In this document: positions 33,001-45,460 of the stretch, piece by piece
How the letters are laid out: every line of letters starts with the position of its first letter
Numbering within the stretch: position 1 is the stretch's first letter
DNA from: Coix lacryma-jobi var. lacryma-jobi
Taxonomy: Eukaryota > Streptophyta > Magnoliopsida > Poales > Poaceae
Assembly: GCA_009763385.1 (NCBI GenBank)
Contig: CM019824.1
Location: 106,596,660-106,660,659, forward strand
Direction: 5' to 3'
DNA length: 64,000 nt
The notes under the pieces: generated by a model
Database searches by the model: none
What the model saw: the letters and a program-made list of their open reading frames with translations, nothing else
Told to the model about the DNA's origin: nothing
Translations under genes and position numbers: made by a program

Positions 33001-34553
33001 CCGGCGATTGCTCGCCGTCGGTGGGGTTGCCGGCGGTGAGGCTAGGCTCGATGAGTTCGTCTCGACGAGGCAGACCCATCGGTGGTGATGGTTTGGCCAG
33101 AGGGTGGCCGTACCTCGCCGGCGACGAGCCATGGCGCACGGTGGCGGCGGTGGCGCTCGGCTAGGCCGTGTCCAGCGGTCGCCGGTGAAATTGGGGTACG
33201 CAAAGGCTTACATGAACCCTAGGGAGGCTATCGGAGGGCTTGGTTTGGCTGGAGGAGCTCCGATGGAGCTTGGTCACGTGCGCGGCCAGGGCGGACGGTG
33301 GCGGCGCTCGGTCGGGGAAGAAGAGGTGGGAGAGAGCGGTAGCGTTGAGGCTAGGTGGTGTTCTCACCTTGCCTTGGCTCGGTGAGGCTCGACGAAGAAG
33401 AGGGGACTCGGTGGAGGCTTGGTCGGGGACGAACGGCTCCGGGCTCCGAGCGGCGCTGATGGCGACCGCGGCGGCGCTCCTCGGACTCCGGTGTCGGTGG
33501 AGCTCGGGAGATGGTGCTAGCGTGAGCACCGGGTGTCTGGGGTGTAGGCGGAGTGGCTTGCGCGAGGAATCGGACGGCGAGGCTCCTGCGTGGCCGGAAT
33601 GGCGAAGGGGTTTTGCGGTGTCGAACGGCGGCGGGCGAGCGCTGGCGTTCGTTCGCAGAGGGAAAAAGTGAGGGTTAGAGCGAGGGAGTGTGTGTGTGCG
33701 GCTGAGTGAGGGAGTGGGAGAGGTGCTCGGGTTTTGCCCGGTGGAGTGGAGAAGCGGCCGGTCGTGGCGGGGGGCCACGGCGGCGCGGCGAGCGAGGCAG
33801 GGCACGGTCGGCGAGGGGCTCGGCAGGCGAGGCGCGTGCGGAGAGGGTGAGGGAGATCATTGGCGTGTTCGGGCAAGCGAAGATCGGGCGGAGAGTGGCC
33901 AGGGCGGATTCGGCGCAGAGATCGCCGGCCACGCGGCGGCTCGGCCGGCGTACGGCGCGGCGCGGTCGGGGCGACCGGCGCGCGGCGTGCGGGCGAGTGC
34001 GCGCGCGTGCGGGCGGAGCAGCGCGGCTGGGCCTGGGCCGAAAAGGCCGGATGGGCCGAAAGGCTGGCGCCGGGAAAAATTGTTTTCCTTTTTCTTTTTC
34101 CAAAACCTTTTCAAACTTTGACCATTCAAAAACAGTTTCAAAAACTTCAAACTAGGTTTTGACCCAAAAATAAAAGTTGCTCAAAATAATTTTCTCTACA
34201 ACTTTCATAGAAAACACTTTTTCTGAAAACCATTTTTATAACCTCCACATAAATAAAGCCAATTTTGAAACATAAACCATTTTGCTTGCCTCACTTTTAT
34301 TTGATAAACTATTTTGAACTAGGTCAAAACGCCAACATGAAAAGCACTCTACTCAATATTCTTTATTTTATCAACTTATTTGCCAAGATAGAAATCCACT
34401 TAAACTATCAAGTCCAATAGGAATCTAAAATCCAATAAATAAGCAAAAGGCAAAAAGCACTCATATGCACATGAAATGATGCAATGCATTGCTTATGCAT
34501 TTTTGGTAGCTAAATGTGGTTCCTAATGCAGTGCTTGACACTAGGGTGTCACA
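30088..34553 (-). repeat. 3' LTR of K (4.47 kb)
   Basis: Starts TGTGGCGGAACCG and ends AGGGTGTCACA. AT-rich apart from a GC-rich block at about 32880-34070. It lacks a 30-odd-base stretch present in the other LTR near 43213-43245. Long open frames on both strands in the GC-rich block look like composition effects. Confidence 0.95.
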
Positions 34554-37500
34554 GCCCTTCCCCCCTTAAAGAAATCTCGTCCTGAGATTTGGGTTACGTA
34601 CCATTTCTTAACAAAAGCGGGATAGTTTACGCGTAAGTACTCCTCGGTTTCCCAAGTCGCATCGTTGGGTCCGTGATTGCTCCAAAGAATCTTGTAAGTC
34701 TTCACTGTTCGGTTGCGAGTCTCTCGAGTCTTGGTATCCATTATTTCCTGAGGTTGTTCATAGTACTCCAGATATGATCTGAGTGTGACATCTGGGGCCT
34801 GAACTTCTTCTTGTTCTGGAACTCGGAGACACTTCTTCAACTGGGACACATGGAACACTGGGAAAACTGCGCTCATCTCTGGGGATAACTGCACTTCATA
34901 GGCTACTTCTCCCTTTTTAGCTACGATCTGATACGGTCCCACATATCGAGGTGCTCACTTTTTCTTGATTCCGAAACGTTGGACTTTCCTCGTGGGTGAG
35001 ACCTTGAGGTAAACATAGCCTCGTACTTGAAATTCTAGGGGTCTCCTTCGTGTGTCTACATAGCTCTTTTGTCTGGATTGTGCTGCCTTGATGTGTTGCT
35101 GTACTATTTGCAAAATCTCTTCAGCATCCTTTACATAATCTGACCCATAAAATCCTCGATCTCCTAATTCAACCCAATTTACCGGGGTTTTGCACCTTCG
35201 TCCATATAATACTTCAAACGGTGCCATCTTTATGCTTTCTTGATAGTTGTTGTTATATGAAAACTCGGCAAAGGGTAACCATTTCTCCCATGATTCTCCT
35301 GAGGATAGAACACAAGCTCTGGGGATATCTTCCAAAATCTGATTCACTCTTTATGTTTGTCCTGCGGTTTGGGGGTGATAAGCGGAACTTCTTACAAACT
35401 TAGTTCCTAGCTCCTTGTGCAACTGTTCCCAAAAACGCGCTATGAACTGAGGTCCTCTATCCGAGACAATTCTTTTTGGAACTCCGTGTAACCTCGAGAT
35501 GTTCTGAATGTACAAGTCTGCATACTGATGCGGTCGGTGGGTAGTCTTAACTGGTATGAAGTGAGCCACTTTAGATAACCGATCCACGATAACCCAGATA
35601 GAATCATTTCCTTTTTGAGTGGTGGGAAGACCTGTGATGAAATCCATACTAATCTCTTCCCACTTCCATTCTGGAATGGACAACGGCTGTAACAATCCGG
35701 CAGGTCTCAGATGTATAGCTTTTATCCTGCAGCAAGTATCACACTTTGCGACATAAGCTGCAACTTCTTTCTTCATCTTTGACCACCAATACCTCATTCT
35801 CAAATCCTGGTACATCTTACTGCTCCCTGGGTGGATAGATAACTTTGAATTGTGAGCTTCGTTCAGAATTCTTTCTTTCAGCTCTGTATCCTTAGGAACA
35901 ACCAACCTCTGATTATACCACAGAATTCCTTGTTCATCTGTTCTGAAGTTCAAAGAACTATCAGTTTCCAACCTCTTCTTAATCTGACAGATCTCTTCAT
36001 CGGTCTTTTGTCCCTCGATGATGTCACTTTCTAAGGTGCACTGAAGAGTGATATTATTCAGCATAACGGGATGCATAAGGTTGAATCCATCTTCCAAAAG
36101 TGGTTGTAAGGAGTTGCAATGAGTCTTGCGACTCAAGGCATCTGCTACAACATTCGCTTTTCCGGGGTGATAATGCACTTCTAGGTTGTAATCCTTAATC
36201 AACTCTAACCATCTCCTCTGCCTCATATTCAACTCTGGCTGGGTGAAGATATATTTCAAACTTTTGTGATCTGTGTATATATGACATAGATTACCCATAA
36301 GATAATGTCTCCAGATCTTGAGTGCATGTACGAGGCTGCTAATTCCAAATCATGAGTAGGGTAATTCTCTTCATGTGGTCTCAACTGGCGGGAAGCATAG
36401 GCAATAACTCTTCCATTCTGCATGAGTACACATCCATGTCCGATTTTGGATGCGTCACAAAACACATCAAAAGGTTCCTCCAAATCTGGTTGAGCCAAGA
36501 CTGGCGCCGAAGTCAACAAAGTTCGCAGAGTGCGGAAAGCTGTTTCGCACTCTGGAGTCCATTCAAACTTCTTATTTTTCTAAGTTAGACGAGTCATAGG
36601 CTTTGCAATCCTCGAGAAATCCGGAATGAACCAACGGTAGTATCCGGCTAATCCTAAAAAGATGCGTACCTCATGTACGGTAGTGGGTGCTTGCCAATCC
36701 ATAACTTCCTGTACCTTCGTGGGATCCACAGAGATTCCTTCCTCTGAAAGGATGTGACCAAGGAAAGGTACCTTCTTAAGCCAAAACTCACACTTGCTAA
36801 ACTTAGCATATAGCTTATGCTCTCGAAGCCGGTTCAAAACAACTCGTAAGTGCTCGGCATGATCCTTCTCATTCTCAGAATATACCACGATATCATCGAT
36901 GAACACCACAACAAACTTATCCAACTCGGGCATGAAGACCGAATTCATCAGGTACATGAAATGTGCCGGTGCATTGGTTAATCCAAAGGACAGAACTAGA
37001 TACTCATAGAGTCCATATCTGGTGGAGAAGGCGGTTTTTGGTATATCCTCTCTTCTGATCTTAATCTGATGGTATCCTGACCTCAAGTCGATCTTGGAGA
37101 ACACTTTTGCCTTTGATAACTGATCAAACAAGACATCGATTCGGGGTAAGGGATATTTATTCTTTATGGTTATTGCATTTAACGGTCTGTAATCCACACA
37201 CATCCTTAAAGTTTTGTCCTTCTTCTTCACAAAGATGGCGGGACATCCCCAAGGTGACGAACTAGGATGAATTAACCCCTTATCCAAGAGCTCTTGCAAC
37301 TGAGCCTTGAGCTCTGCTAACTCATTAGCTGGCATCCTATACGGCCTCCGAGAAATTGGTGCCGTTCCAGGGACTAACTCTATAGCAAACTCCACATCTC
37401 TGTCTGGTGGTAGTCCTGGCAACTCATCAGGAAAGACATCTGGAAACTCACATACTACCGGGAACTCAGCTATTTGCTTTGCCGTGATATTGAACAACAC

Positions 37501-37953
37501 TCCGATCTCATGGGGGTTTCGAGGTAACTTGAACCGAAAAGAAGACCCATTTCTGGGACTAACCATGGACACTACTCTCTCTGCGATGTCTAGATTGACT
37601 TTCCAGAGTTTCATCCAACCCATACCCAAGATTACATCCAGACCTAGACCAGGAATGACTATGGGGTCCACTATGGCCTGTTTATCCCCAAAGGTCATTT
37701 CCACTCCTTTAGCCATTTTACGCGTGGAGAGAACAGCTCCGGCGAAACTTATCTGATATCCCCGGTCTAACTCTACCAACTCAAGATTACTCCTTATAAC
37801 AAAGTTCTCACTTATGAAAGAATGTGATGCTCCAGAATCAAACAGCACAACGGCGAGGTATTGATTAACAAGAAACATACCAGCGGTGACAGGCTCTCCT
37901 TCAGGCACTTCCTCCACGGTGGTGAAATGCACATGACCTGCGTGAGGTGAAGG
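34541..37953 (-). pseudogene. K pol: protease, RT, RNase H, integrase, chromodomain
   Basis: The frame runs on from gag after a TAG at 37954-37956. Protease: LFDSGASHSFI. RT: SSPWGCPAIFVKKKDKTLRMCVDYRPLN, here in parts, and FIDDIVVYS near 36890. RNase H: FDVFCDASKIG and YTDHKSLKYIF. Integrase: zinc domain CDTCCRIKA and DDE core with IVDRLSKVAHF, IVSDRGPQF and YHPQTAGQT, where the Glu codon just after QT has become TAA (35351). A C-terminal chromodomain follows: DTKTRETRNRTVKTYKILW then NDATWETEEYL. Other lesions are a TAG near 36580 after TRLT, a one-base frameshift near 36350 in RNase H and a TGA near 34955. The chromodomain would steer integration to H3K9-methylated chromatin in this family. 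Confidence 0.93.
34554..34567 (-). other. Polypurine tract of K
   Basis: The minus strand reads AAGGGGGGAAGGGC directly before the LTR start TGTGACACCC. Confidence 0.9.
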
Positions 37954-39012
37954 CTAGGTGTACTGCTTCTTTGGGTGAGGGCACTGACATGACAGATGTC
38001 CAGTCTGACCACAGTTGTAACACGGCCCAATGACATATGGGGTCTTGGAACCTCCTGCACTTCCTGCCTTAGCCTTGTTCTGCATCAAAGGAGCGGTGTA
38101 GGGCTTCTGAAAACTGGGACGGGGTCGGTTGGTAGTGATCTTCCTCTGCGGGGGACGGAACCTTGCTCCTGCAACTGGCGGGCGATACGGGGTGCGTGCT
38201 CCGAAAGGGGTCCTCTGTTGAGACGAACCTCCTTCGTTCGCACGACGGCGCGTCTCTGTTGCCAGCCGGCTGTCATTGGCCTCTTGATTTAGGCAGTCAC
38301 TGACGAAGTCACTGAAGGTAGTGCAGTGACTGTTGCCCATCTTGGTAAGCATGGCGTCAATCATGCCACGCTTGAAGCTTGCGATCTTTTTGGCCTCTGT
38401 GTTGACAAAGTCTGGGGCGTAGCGAGCTAGGTTATTGAAGCTGTGCAGGTATTCTGACATGGACCTAGTTCCCTGGGACAACCTCATGAACTCTGTAGTC
38501 TTCATTTCCATCAAACCACTAGGAATGTAGTGGTTGCGCATAGCAGTCAAGAACTGGTCCCAAGTGACATGTGCATTTGTGGGCAACGATGCACGGTATT
38601 GGGCCCACCATAATCCAGCGGGTCCTTCCAACATGTGCGCGGCGTACTCTGCCTTGAGCTCTTCGGTCAGACGAAGCAGGCGGAACTTCTGGGTGATGGA
38701 GTTGAGCCACTCATGAGCCTCAAGCGGTTCGGTGGCTTCCTTGAACACAAGAGGACGAGTGTCCAAGAAGTCACGATACGAGCTGTACTGATTTGGTTCC
38801 GGGCCTTGACGCTGCTGATGCTGCTGCGCAGTGTTGTTAGCGATATTGCGGAGGGTGGCCACCATGTGCCTCTGCATCTCTTCTATGTTCCTTTGGCTGC
38901 CCAAGAACTGGCCGAAAAGCGCCTCCAGTGTCATCGGCGGCGGTGGGGGAGGTGGCAAGTTCTCCTCCTGTCCTGCCCCCTGTCCGCGTTGGCTGCGAGT
39001 GTGTGCCGGCAT
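37954..39012 (-). pseudogene. K gag
   Basis: The ATG at 39012 opens MPAHTRSQRGQGAGQEENLP. A Retrotrans_gag domain spans about residues 95-215 (WLNSITQKFRLLRLTEELK, LEGPAGLWWAQYRA, YLHSFNNLARYAPDF). A CCHC knuckle CYNCGQTGHLSCQC lies near the C-terminus, before a TAG at 37954 where the frame would continue into pol. Length, about 352 codons, is normal for this branch. The ATG directly follows GGATATGTAG, which could act as a splice acceptor. Open throughout, so little damaged. Confidence 0.92.
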
Positions 39013-39334
39013 CTACATATCCCATTAATAAGCAACCATTAGGTGATGTCACATTGATCATGAATAAATACTGCGCTGTACGTAATTCAAAAATTTAGCA
39101 CACGACCAAGTATAATTACTCATTTCCATACAACATCACAGAATAATCGCTCGAAATTAGACATGCAAACGACGGATTTCCATAAAAAGGTGCCGGATCG
39201 AAGTCCGGACTTTGTCCAAAAGACATACATGCCACATACATCTTAAACATAAACCAACACATGTCTGAGGGTTACATCACTAGCGAGCATGCTCAAGCTA
39301 TACAAAAGAAAACGATCCCTAACGAAACTAACGC
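39013..39334 (-). other. Spacer between extra ORF and gag of K
   Basis: About 320 bases, AT-rich, with no gene. A GTTAGT near its start and ATATGTAG just before the gag ATG could be the two ends of a second intron, which would let splicing choose between the ORFs. Confidence 0.4.
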
Positions 39335-40366
39335 TCAGGCGTCTCCAGCGGCGAATGCGGCGTCCTCTGCGTCGGCGTCGATCATAGGCTCGTCAGCGTG
39401 ATCCTCCTTCGGTGGGGCATCGGGACCAAGGACCTCTCCGTCCTAGGGATTCTGGGCCTCGGCTGCGGGGACCTCGGCAGCTGCTGGGGCGGCGGCCTCC
39501 TGTGCGGCGTGGTGCATCTGATGGACTGCCTCGTGGAGCTGGTCGATATAGGCCTGCTATCCATGGATCTGCTGTATCAAGAGGTGAGCTCCCTCTCTGA
39601 GCTAGTCGAGTGTGGTGCGGGCCTCATCCCTGTGAAGGGCGGTAGTCAGGTACATCTGCTCAGCGATGGTCCTGGCGGTGGTCTCTGCACCTGCGGTGGC
39701 ACGTGCATCGTCACGCTCAAGGGTGATCTGCTGAATCTTCTACTAAAGACGGGCTACCTCAGCGTCAAACTCTTCCTGTAGCTTCCTCTTGCTCTGGTAG
39801 GTGGCTCTGAGGGTGAAGGACACGCTCTCGAGAGTGTGCTCCAAACTCTCACATACACCTAACAAAGCTCCGGTGGCGCTCATCGCAGGCGTCTCGCAGT
39901 AGAACCTCTCCTCTGGGCTCCCTGTCAAGACTGACTCCAAAGTCTGCTTCCAGCACAATGGAAAAAGTGATCCACGGGGAAACACTCCTGCCATAGCATT
40001 AGCTAGGTCAGCGGGAAAACGGGCGATGATATCCTTCAACACCAGGTATGCTGCCCTGTTAGCTCCATCCTTGGCACAGGTGCCTCTGGTGATCTTTGTC
40101 CATCCTGTCCAGTGGGGCATGGCGGGCAAAGCTTTGACTTTGATTTCCACCATGACCAACGAATCATATCCGTAGATCTCCTTCTGCCATGAGTACCTGG
40201 GCTCCTGTCTTTCCTCATAGCCCACGGCCTGCAGAATCCTCCAAAGGATAGTCGACAACCTGAAGTAGGTCAAGAACGTCTTCCGGGTCAGCTTGGTGGC
40301 CAAGCGGTGACGCAGAACTCCTCTTCCTCCGGTGGCCTTGTGAGCAGTCAGCTTAGTCCGAGCCAT
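39335..40366 (-). pseudogene. Extra ORF of K with histone H3-like N-terminal tail
   Basis: The ATG at 40366 opens MARTKLTAHKATGG, then RGVLRHRLATKLTRKT. This lines up with the histone H3 tail: ARTK, T6, A7, K9, T11-G-G, and, after one added residue, LATK and RK. The rest is not a histone fold: a Trp/Tyr-rich middle (YSWQKEIYGYDSL, WTGWTKITRG, NRAAYLVLKDIIARF), heptad-like helices (LEHTLESVSFTLRATYQSK, FDAEVARL) and an acidic, Ala-rich C-terminus. Intact it would be about 343 residues. Four sites carry TAG in frame (a double TAG at 39740-39745, then near 39600, 39560 and 39445), so only the first 207 codons are open. Its start lies right after a strong splice acceptor. Function unknown; chromatin mimicry is inference. 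Confidence 0.75.
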
Positions 40367-40503
40367 CTGTAGAAACAAAAGGGTTTCGAACTCTCGTGAG
40401 ACGGATATTAAGTTGGCAAATTTTTATAGAAAAGAGATAACTTTTAATTAAGGGGAGGTAATGTAAATGCAAGAATTTAAACATGATGCATGATCGTACT
40501 TAC
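40367..40503 (-). other. Predicted leader intron of K
   Basis: On the minus strand GAAC is followed by GTAAGT at 40503-40498, and CCCTTTTGTTTCTACAG ends at 40367, just before the ATG of the extra ORF. The 137-nt interval is AT-rich with a T-rich 3' end, like a plant intron. Predicted from consensus sites only. Confidence 0.6.
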
Positions 40504-40955
40504 GTTCTCACTCACTAACATGACTCGTAAGTCCTAACGTTCTAGTCAGTGGCAAGAACGATCTCTCATGCGTTATCTACACGTTCTATTCGATCGCATA
40601 GTTAGTGTACCTGCAGAAGATTCATTTCAGCCCAAAACAATCCCCAATGGTAAAACAACTGAGCATTGGCTAATATGCGCAAAATGCATAGAAGCCAACT
40701 CTAAACACTATGCACCAAAGAGAAAAACACCCTCAAAACATTGATACCCTCGTATATGTTCGCGTGGAGCTCGCACATACTTGGTATAAGAACTCTCACC
40801 TAGACTGACGGTTGGACGGTCATGCTCTCATATCTCACAAAATTATTTTATGCAGGTTTTCGCAATCGACACATTCTCTTTTCCCCGAGAATGGACCAGC
40901 AAATAAAGATCCAGCATGAAGTAAATCCCTGAACCCTGTTAGCAGTTAAGCCACC
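40504..40955 (-). other. 5' leader of K
   Basis: Untranslated leader between the LTR and the predicted intron. I do not find an initiator-Met PBS here. The bases after the LTR end read GGTGGCTTAACTGC, which I cannot assign to a tRNA. Confidence 0.5.
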
Positions 40956-43900
40956 TGAATCCCGGAACCGTCCAGATTATAAGAGCTCAAGTACCGTCTT
41001 AGTCAAATCCGTCTGACATCGACTCATATTTGAACACATACAACCCCGGTAGTCTGGAAATCTCAAAGGATTTCTATCATCAAGCACATACAGGATCGCA
41101 TTGTTCAAGAATTACATTCGTAAAGATACATCACAGAGAAACGAAACCGAATTTAAAACATCAGAGTACGAATTTAAGACGGAGTTATTACAACACCAAA
41201 TTTAAAACTGCGGAAGCTTAAATAAGTTTGAAACACGACCACCACACATGTGGTCCAAATAAAACATTGTTTGATAAATCCAACTCAACACAACTCACTC
41301 TTCCCTTTTTAGATAATGTGCCACTAGAAGTCTCAGACCAGCAAAAGAAAAGGGGAAGCTTCTGGATGACCCTGCCCTGGGCCTACTCCTCATCACCTTC
41401 CACTGGGTAGAGGCAGTGCTTACAATAGCTATAGTAAACCTGGCCATCTGCAACAAACGGGATAAACCCTGAATACGGGAATGTACTCAGCTAGACTTAC
41501 CCGTCCAACTGAAAATAAAGACACCAAGGGTATGCAAGGCCTTTTTGGTGGAGCTGGGATCTTTTAGTTGCGGAAAGCTCACAATTAAGATAAGGAGAAT
41601 TAAATGACATAGATGAGCTGTCAGTTTTAGACCTATTTCTTTACTCTAGGTTTGCACCTGAACTATTACACACACTTAAGTCTAACAAGCAATAGTATAA
41701 CCATATCCAGTTGACTTATCCATATTTTAGTTGAACCTTTAAACATCACATGGAGTTGCATCGTGGTGAAGCTCGCCACAGTTTCCCACTAACCGGGGGA
41801 GACGGCGACTCGAATCGAATTCTAAACCAGCTGGTGAAAGACCTTTAATACCAGCTCACACTTTCCCCGTCGGGTCCATGCATTGGGCAACCGCTCGACG
41901 CTTGTTCGTGGTAGTAATCATCGCGGTTCAAGCACAGACCGCCCAATTGGAACCTGGCGATGGCCTCATGCGGCAGATCGCATTTCCATACTAGAGGGCG
42001 CGACATGGGTCGAAACCGGCCCGAACAGCTTCTAACCGGCTTTGGGGTCGATGATTACAGCACCGACATATCCCTAAGTAAAAGGGCGCGTTCAAAAATG
42101 AACGAGAGCCAACATCGATACAAACCTACACGATCCAACGGACGGACTGCCCCAAGTTTCTAAACTTGTGCGTTGCCTTCCAGTTGACCGTATTTCATCA
42201 CTACTCAGGTTCTTTTCCACGATTGCAAATATAGCCAACCGTGATCCGGTAAATACCCACCAGGGGTAATACGGAAACATCCTTAACTACTACTTTTATT
42301 GAGCAGACTAAGCAATTCTATATGATAAAAAAAAAGTACAGGATAACAAGGCAGGTGTAAACAGTAATCAAGGGAGGATAATGCATCAAATAGGATTCAA
42401 TCAACTCCTATACCTAATGCATCACAATATAAAAGGGACTCAAGTAATTTTAATTGCAAAAGATAGGAGGCTTAAAATGCTCCGGGGCTTGCCTTGAGAG
42501 AAGACTGAGGCGTCGTGGGAGGGGCACTCAGGCAGGTTAGTGTCGGCCGCGGGGTCGACTTCCTTGGTTCTTGGCAGCTCCTGGATCTCTTGCTCGTCGT
42601 TTGCCTCCGGCTCCTGGTCTGTCTCCGAGACGGTCGATCCTATTGCATGCGACGAACAATAAATAAATAAATAATACGGGGTGCGAGGTATGGCGATAAG
42701 AGAAGCAACATTTCTTGCAAACAAACAAAACCAACTTATTGAACCACTTTCGACATTGAGGTAAATACTTATTTATCTCATAACAAAATCCATTAATTCA
42801 CCTATTTCTTATTTAATAATTCAAAAGAACTCAGGTTTGAACTGCAAGTGCATTTTTCTGAACTCAGAAAAATCTACAAAAATTCCAAAAGACAATTAAC
42901 ACCTGCTGGACTTCACTGAACAATTTTCAGTCAGAAATAAAATATAGAACAACAGATATAAAAAGAACAAATAAACTGCTCAGAAGGCACTTTGAACTAA
43001 CTTTTCACATAAAAAGTGTCAAACAACAGATTTGATAATTTTTCTAGCTTCCTTTACTCATAAACATTCTACTGTAGAAAATGCACGGCTAAAACATAAA
43101 TATATCACCCTACACAAAATAAACAAATCTATTCCAAAATAACCCCATTGAGCTACAACCCTACTGGAAAGGGGTGCTAAACTCAGATTCATATTTTTCC
43201 CAAATTCTACTCCACATTTCATATTTATCAAGAAATTTCCATGAACAGAAACATTATATTATATCCTACATGAATTTCTTAAGAAAAACAAAGAAAAGTA
43301 CATTTGTAAAGCAACTCCATATTTCTCCACATAACAACCCATGCTTACATTTTTCCTCACTAAAACATCATACACAGAGACTGTATAATTTTTTCCACAT
43401 TTTATTTTGACATATAAAACACCTTAACACTTATTCCAAGAAATCAGCCAAAAAGGACTTTAAGCTATAACAGAAACTTTTTCCACATAAACAGTGCCTT
43501 ATTTGATTTTCACACGTATATAACATAATAAGAAACCTACACAAAATTTTCCATGAATTATCTCAACCAGAAAACACCTATTTCCATTTATTCAAACAAA
43601 AGCACTTAAACTAAATTAAATAAAAATAGTAAAATAAACTTTCACCAAAAATACTTTCATATTTTTCCATGATAGATCTACTCATAAACAAGCTAGCAAA
43701 ACTGAAAGTACTTCATTTGGACTTTTAAAACGAGCTACATAAAAATAACAAGCTTTACTGGAAAATAAAACAATAAAGGAAAAACATTTGAATTTCCCGG
43801 CCGAGCCTATGTGAACTCGGTCCATGGACCAGGTGAGGCTGACGCGCGGGGTCCGCTGGTCAATGGGACCCACCCGTCAGAGAGAGAAAACAGGGGAGAG

Positions 43901-45460
43901 GGGTTGACCGGCGATTGCTCGGCACCAGTGGGGTTGCCGGCGGTGAGGCTAGGCTCGATGAGTTCGTCTCGACGAGACGGACCCATCGGTGGTGATGGTT
44001 TGGCCAGAGGGTGGCCGTAGCTCACCGGCGACGAGCCATGGCGCACGGTGGCGGCGGTGGCGCTCGGCTAGGCCGTGTCCGGCGGTCGCCAGTGAAATTG
44101 GGGTAGGCAAAGGCTTACATGAACCCTAGGGAGGCTATCGGAGGGCTTGGTTTGGCTGGAGGAGCTCCGATGGAGCTTGGTCACGTGCGCGGCCATGGCG
44201 GATGGTGGCGGCGCTCGGTCAAGGAAGAAGAGGTGGGAGAGAGTGGTAGCGTTGAGGCTAGGTGGTGTTCTCACCTTGCCTTGGCTCGGTGAGGCTCGAC
44301 GGAGAAGAGGGGACTCGGCGGAGGCTTGGTCGGGGACGAACGGCTCCGGGCTCCGAGCGGCGCTGATGGCGACCGCGGCGGTGCTCCTCGGACTCCGGCG
44401 TCGGTGGAGCTCGGGAGATGGTGCTAGCGTGAGCACCGGGTGTCCGGGGTGTAGGCGGAGTGGCTTGTGCGAGGAATCGGACGGCGAGGCTCCGGCGTGG
44501 CCGGAATGGCGAAGGGGTTTTGCAGTGTCGAACGGCGGCAGGCGAGCGCTGGCGTTCGTTCGTGGAGGGAAGAAGTGAGGGTGAGAGCGAGGGAGTGTGT
44601 GTGTGCGGGTGAGTGAGGGAGTGGGAGAGGTGCTCGGGTTTTGCCCGGCGGAGTAGAGAAGCGGCCGGTCCTGGCGAGGGCCATGGCGGCGCGGCGAGCG
44701 AGGCAGGGCGCGGTCGGCGAGGGGCTCGGCAGGCGAGGCGCGCGCGAAGAGGGTGAGGGAGATCGCTGGCGTGTTCGGGCAAGCGAAGAGCGAGCGGAGA
44801 GTGGCCAGGGCGGATTCGGTGCAGAGATCGCCGGCCACGCGACGGCTCGGCCGGCGTACGGCGCGGCGCGGTCGGGGCGACCGGCGCGCGGCGTGCGGGC
44901 GAGTGCGCGCGCATGCGGGCGGAGCAGCGCGGCTGGGCGTGGGCCGAAAAGGCCGGATGGGCCGAAAGGCTGGCGCCGGGAAAAATTGTTTTCCTTTATC
45001 TTTTTCCAACACCTTTTTAAACTTTGACCATTCAAAAATAGTTTTAAAAACTTCAAACTAGGTTTTGACACAAAAATAAAAGTTGCTCAAAATAATTTTC
45101 TCTACAACTTTCATATCAGACACTTTTTCTAAAAACAATTTTTATAACCTCCACATAAATAAAGCCAATTTTGAAACATAAACCATTTTGCTTGCCTCAT
45201 TTTTATCTGATAAACTATTTTTGAACTAGGTCAAAACGCCAACATGAAAAGCACTCTGCTCAATATTCTTTATTTTATAAACTTATTTGCCAAGATAGAA
45301 ATCCACTTAAACTATCAAGTCCAATAGGAATCCAAAATCCAATAAATAAGCAAAAGGCAAAAAGCACTCATATGCACATGAAATGATGCAATGCATTGCT
45401 TATGTATTTTTGGTAGCTAAATGTGGTTCCTAATGCAGTGCTTGACACTAGGGTGTCACA
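40956..45460 (-). repeat. 5' LTR of K (4.5 kb)
   Basis: Homologous along its length to 30088-34553. The left end is altered (TGAATCCCGGAACCG instead of TGTGGCGGAACCG), so the exact boundary is 40956-40958. The right end AGGGTGTCACA at 45460 is followed by ATAAC. GC-rich block at about 43795-44985. Confidence 0.93.

Larger units (their letters stand above)
30088..45460 (-). mobile_element. Element K: chromodomain Ty3/gypsy element (Tekay type) with extra H3-like ORF
   Basis: A complete 15.4-kb insertion with perfect 5-bp duplications ATAAC at 30083-30087 and 45461-45465. On the minus strand: 5' LTR (40956-45460), leader with a predicted intron, an extra ORF (40366-39335), gag (39012-37954), pol with a C-terminal chromodomain (37953-34541), PPT and 3' LTR (30088-34553). 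LTRs of 4.5 kb, RT-RNase H-INT order and a chromodomain fit the Tekay/Del branch. The LTRs are very similar, so this is one of the younger insertions. Confidence 0.95.

Noticed and set aside
33161..34103. Long open frames on both strands in the K LTR GC-rich block, also 44068-45012
   Set aside because: They occur on both strands and in several frames at once, are low-complexity Pro/Arg/Ser, match no domain, and the minus-strand frame is broken in one LTR. GC content explains them.
40956..40975. Altered left end of the K 5' LTR as evidence of a different element
   Set aside because: The rest of the 4.5 kb aligns with the other LTR and the outer target duplications match, so this is a local mutation at the boundary.
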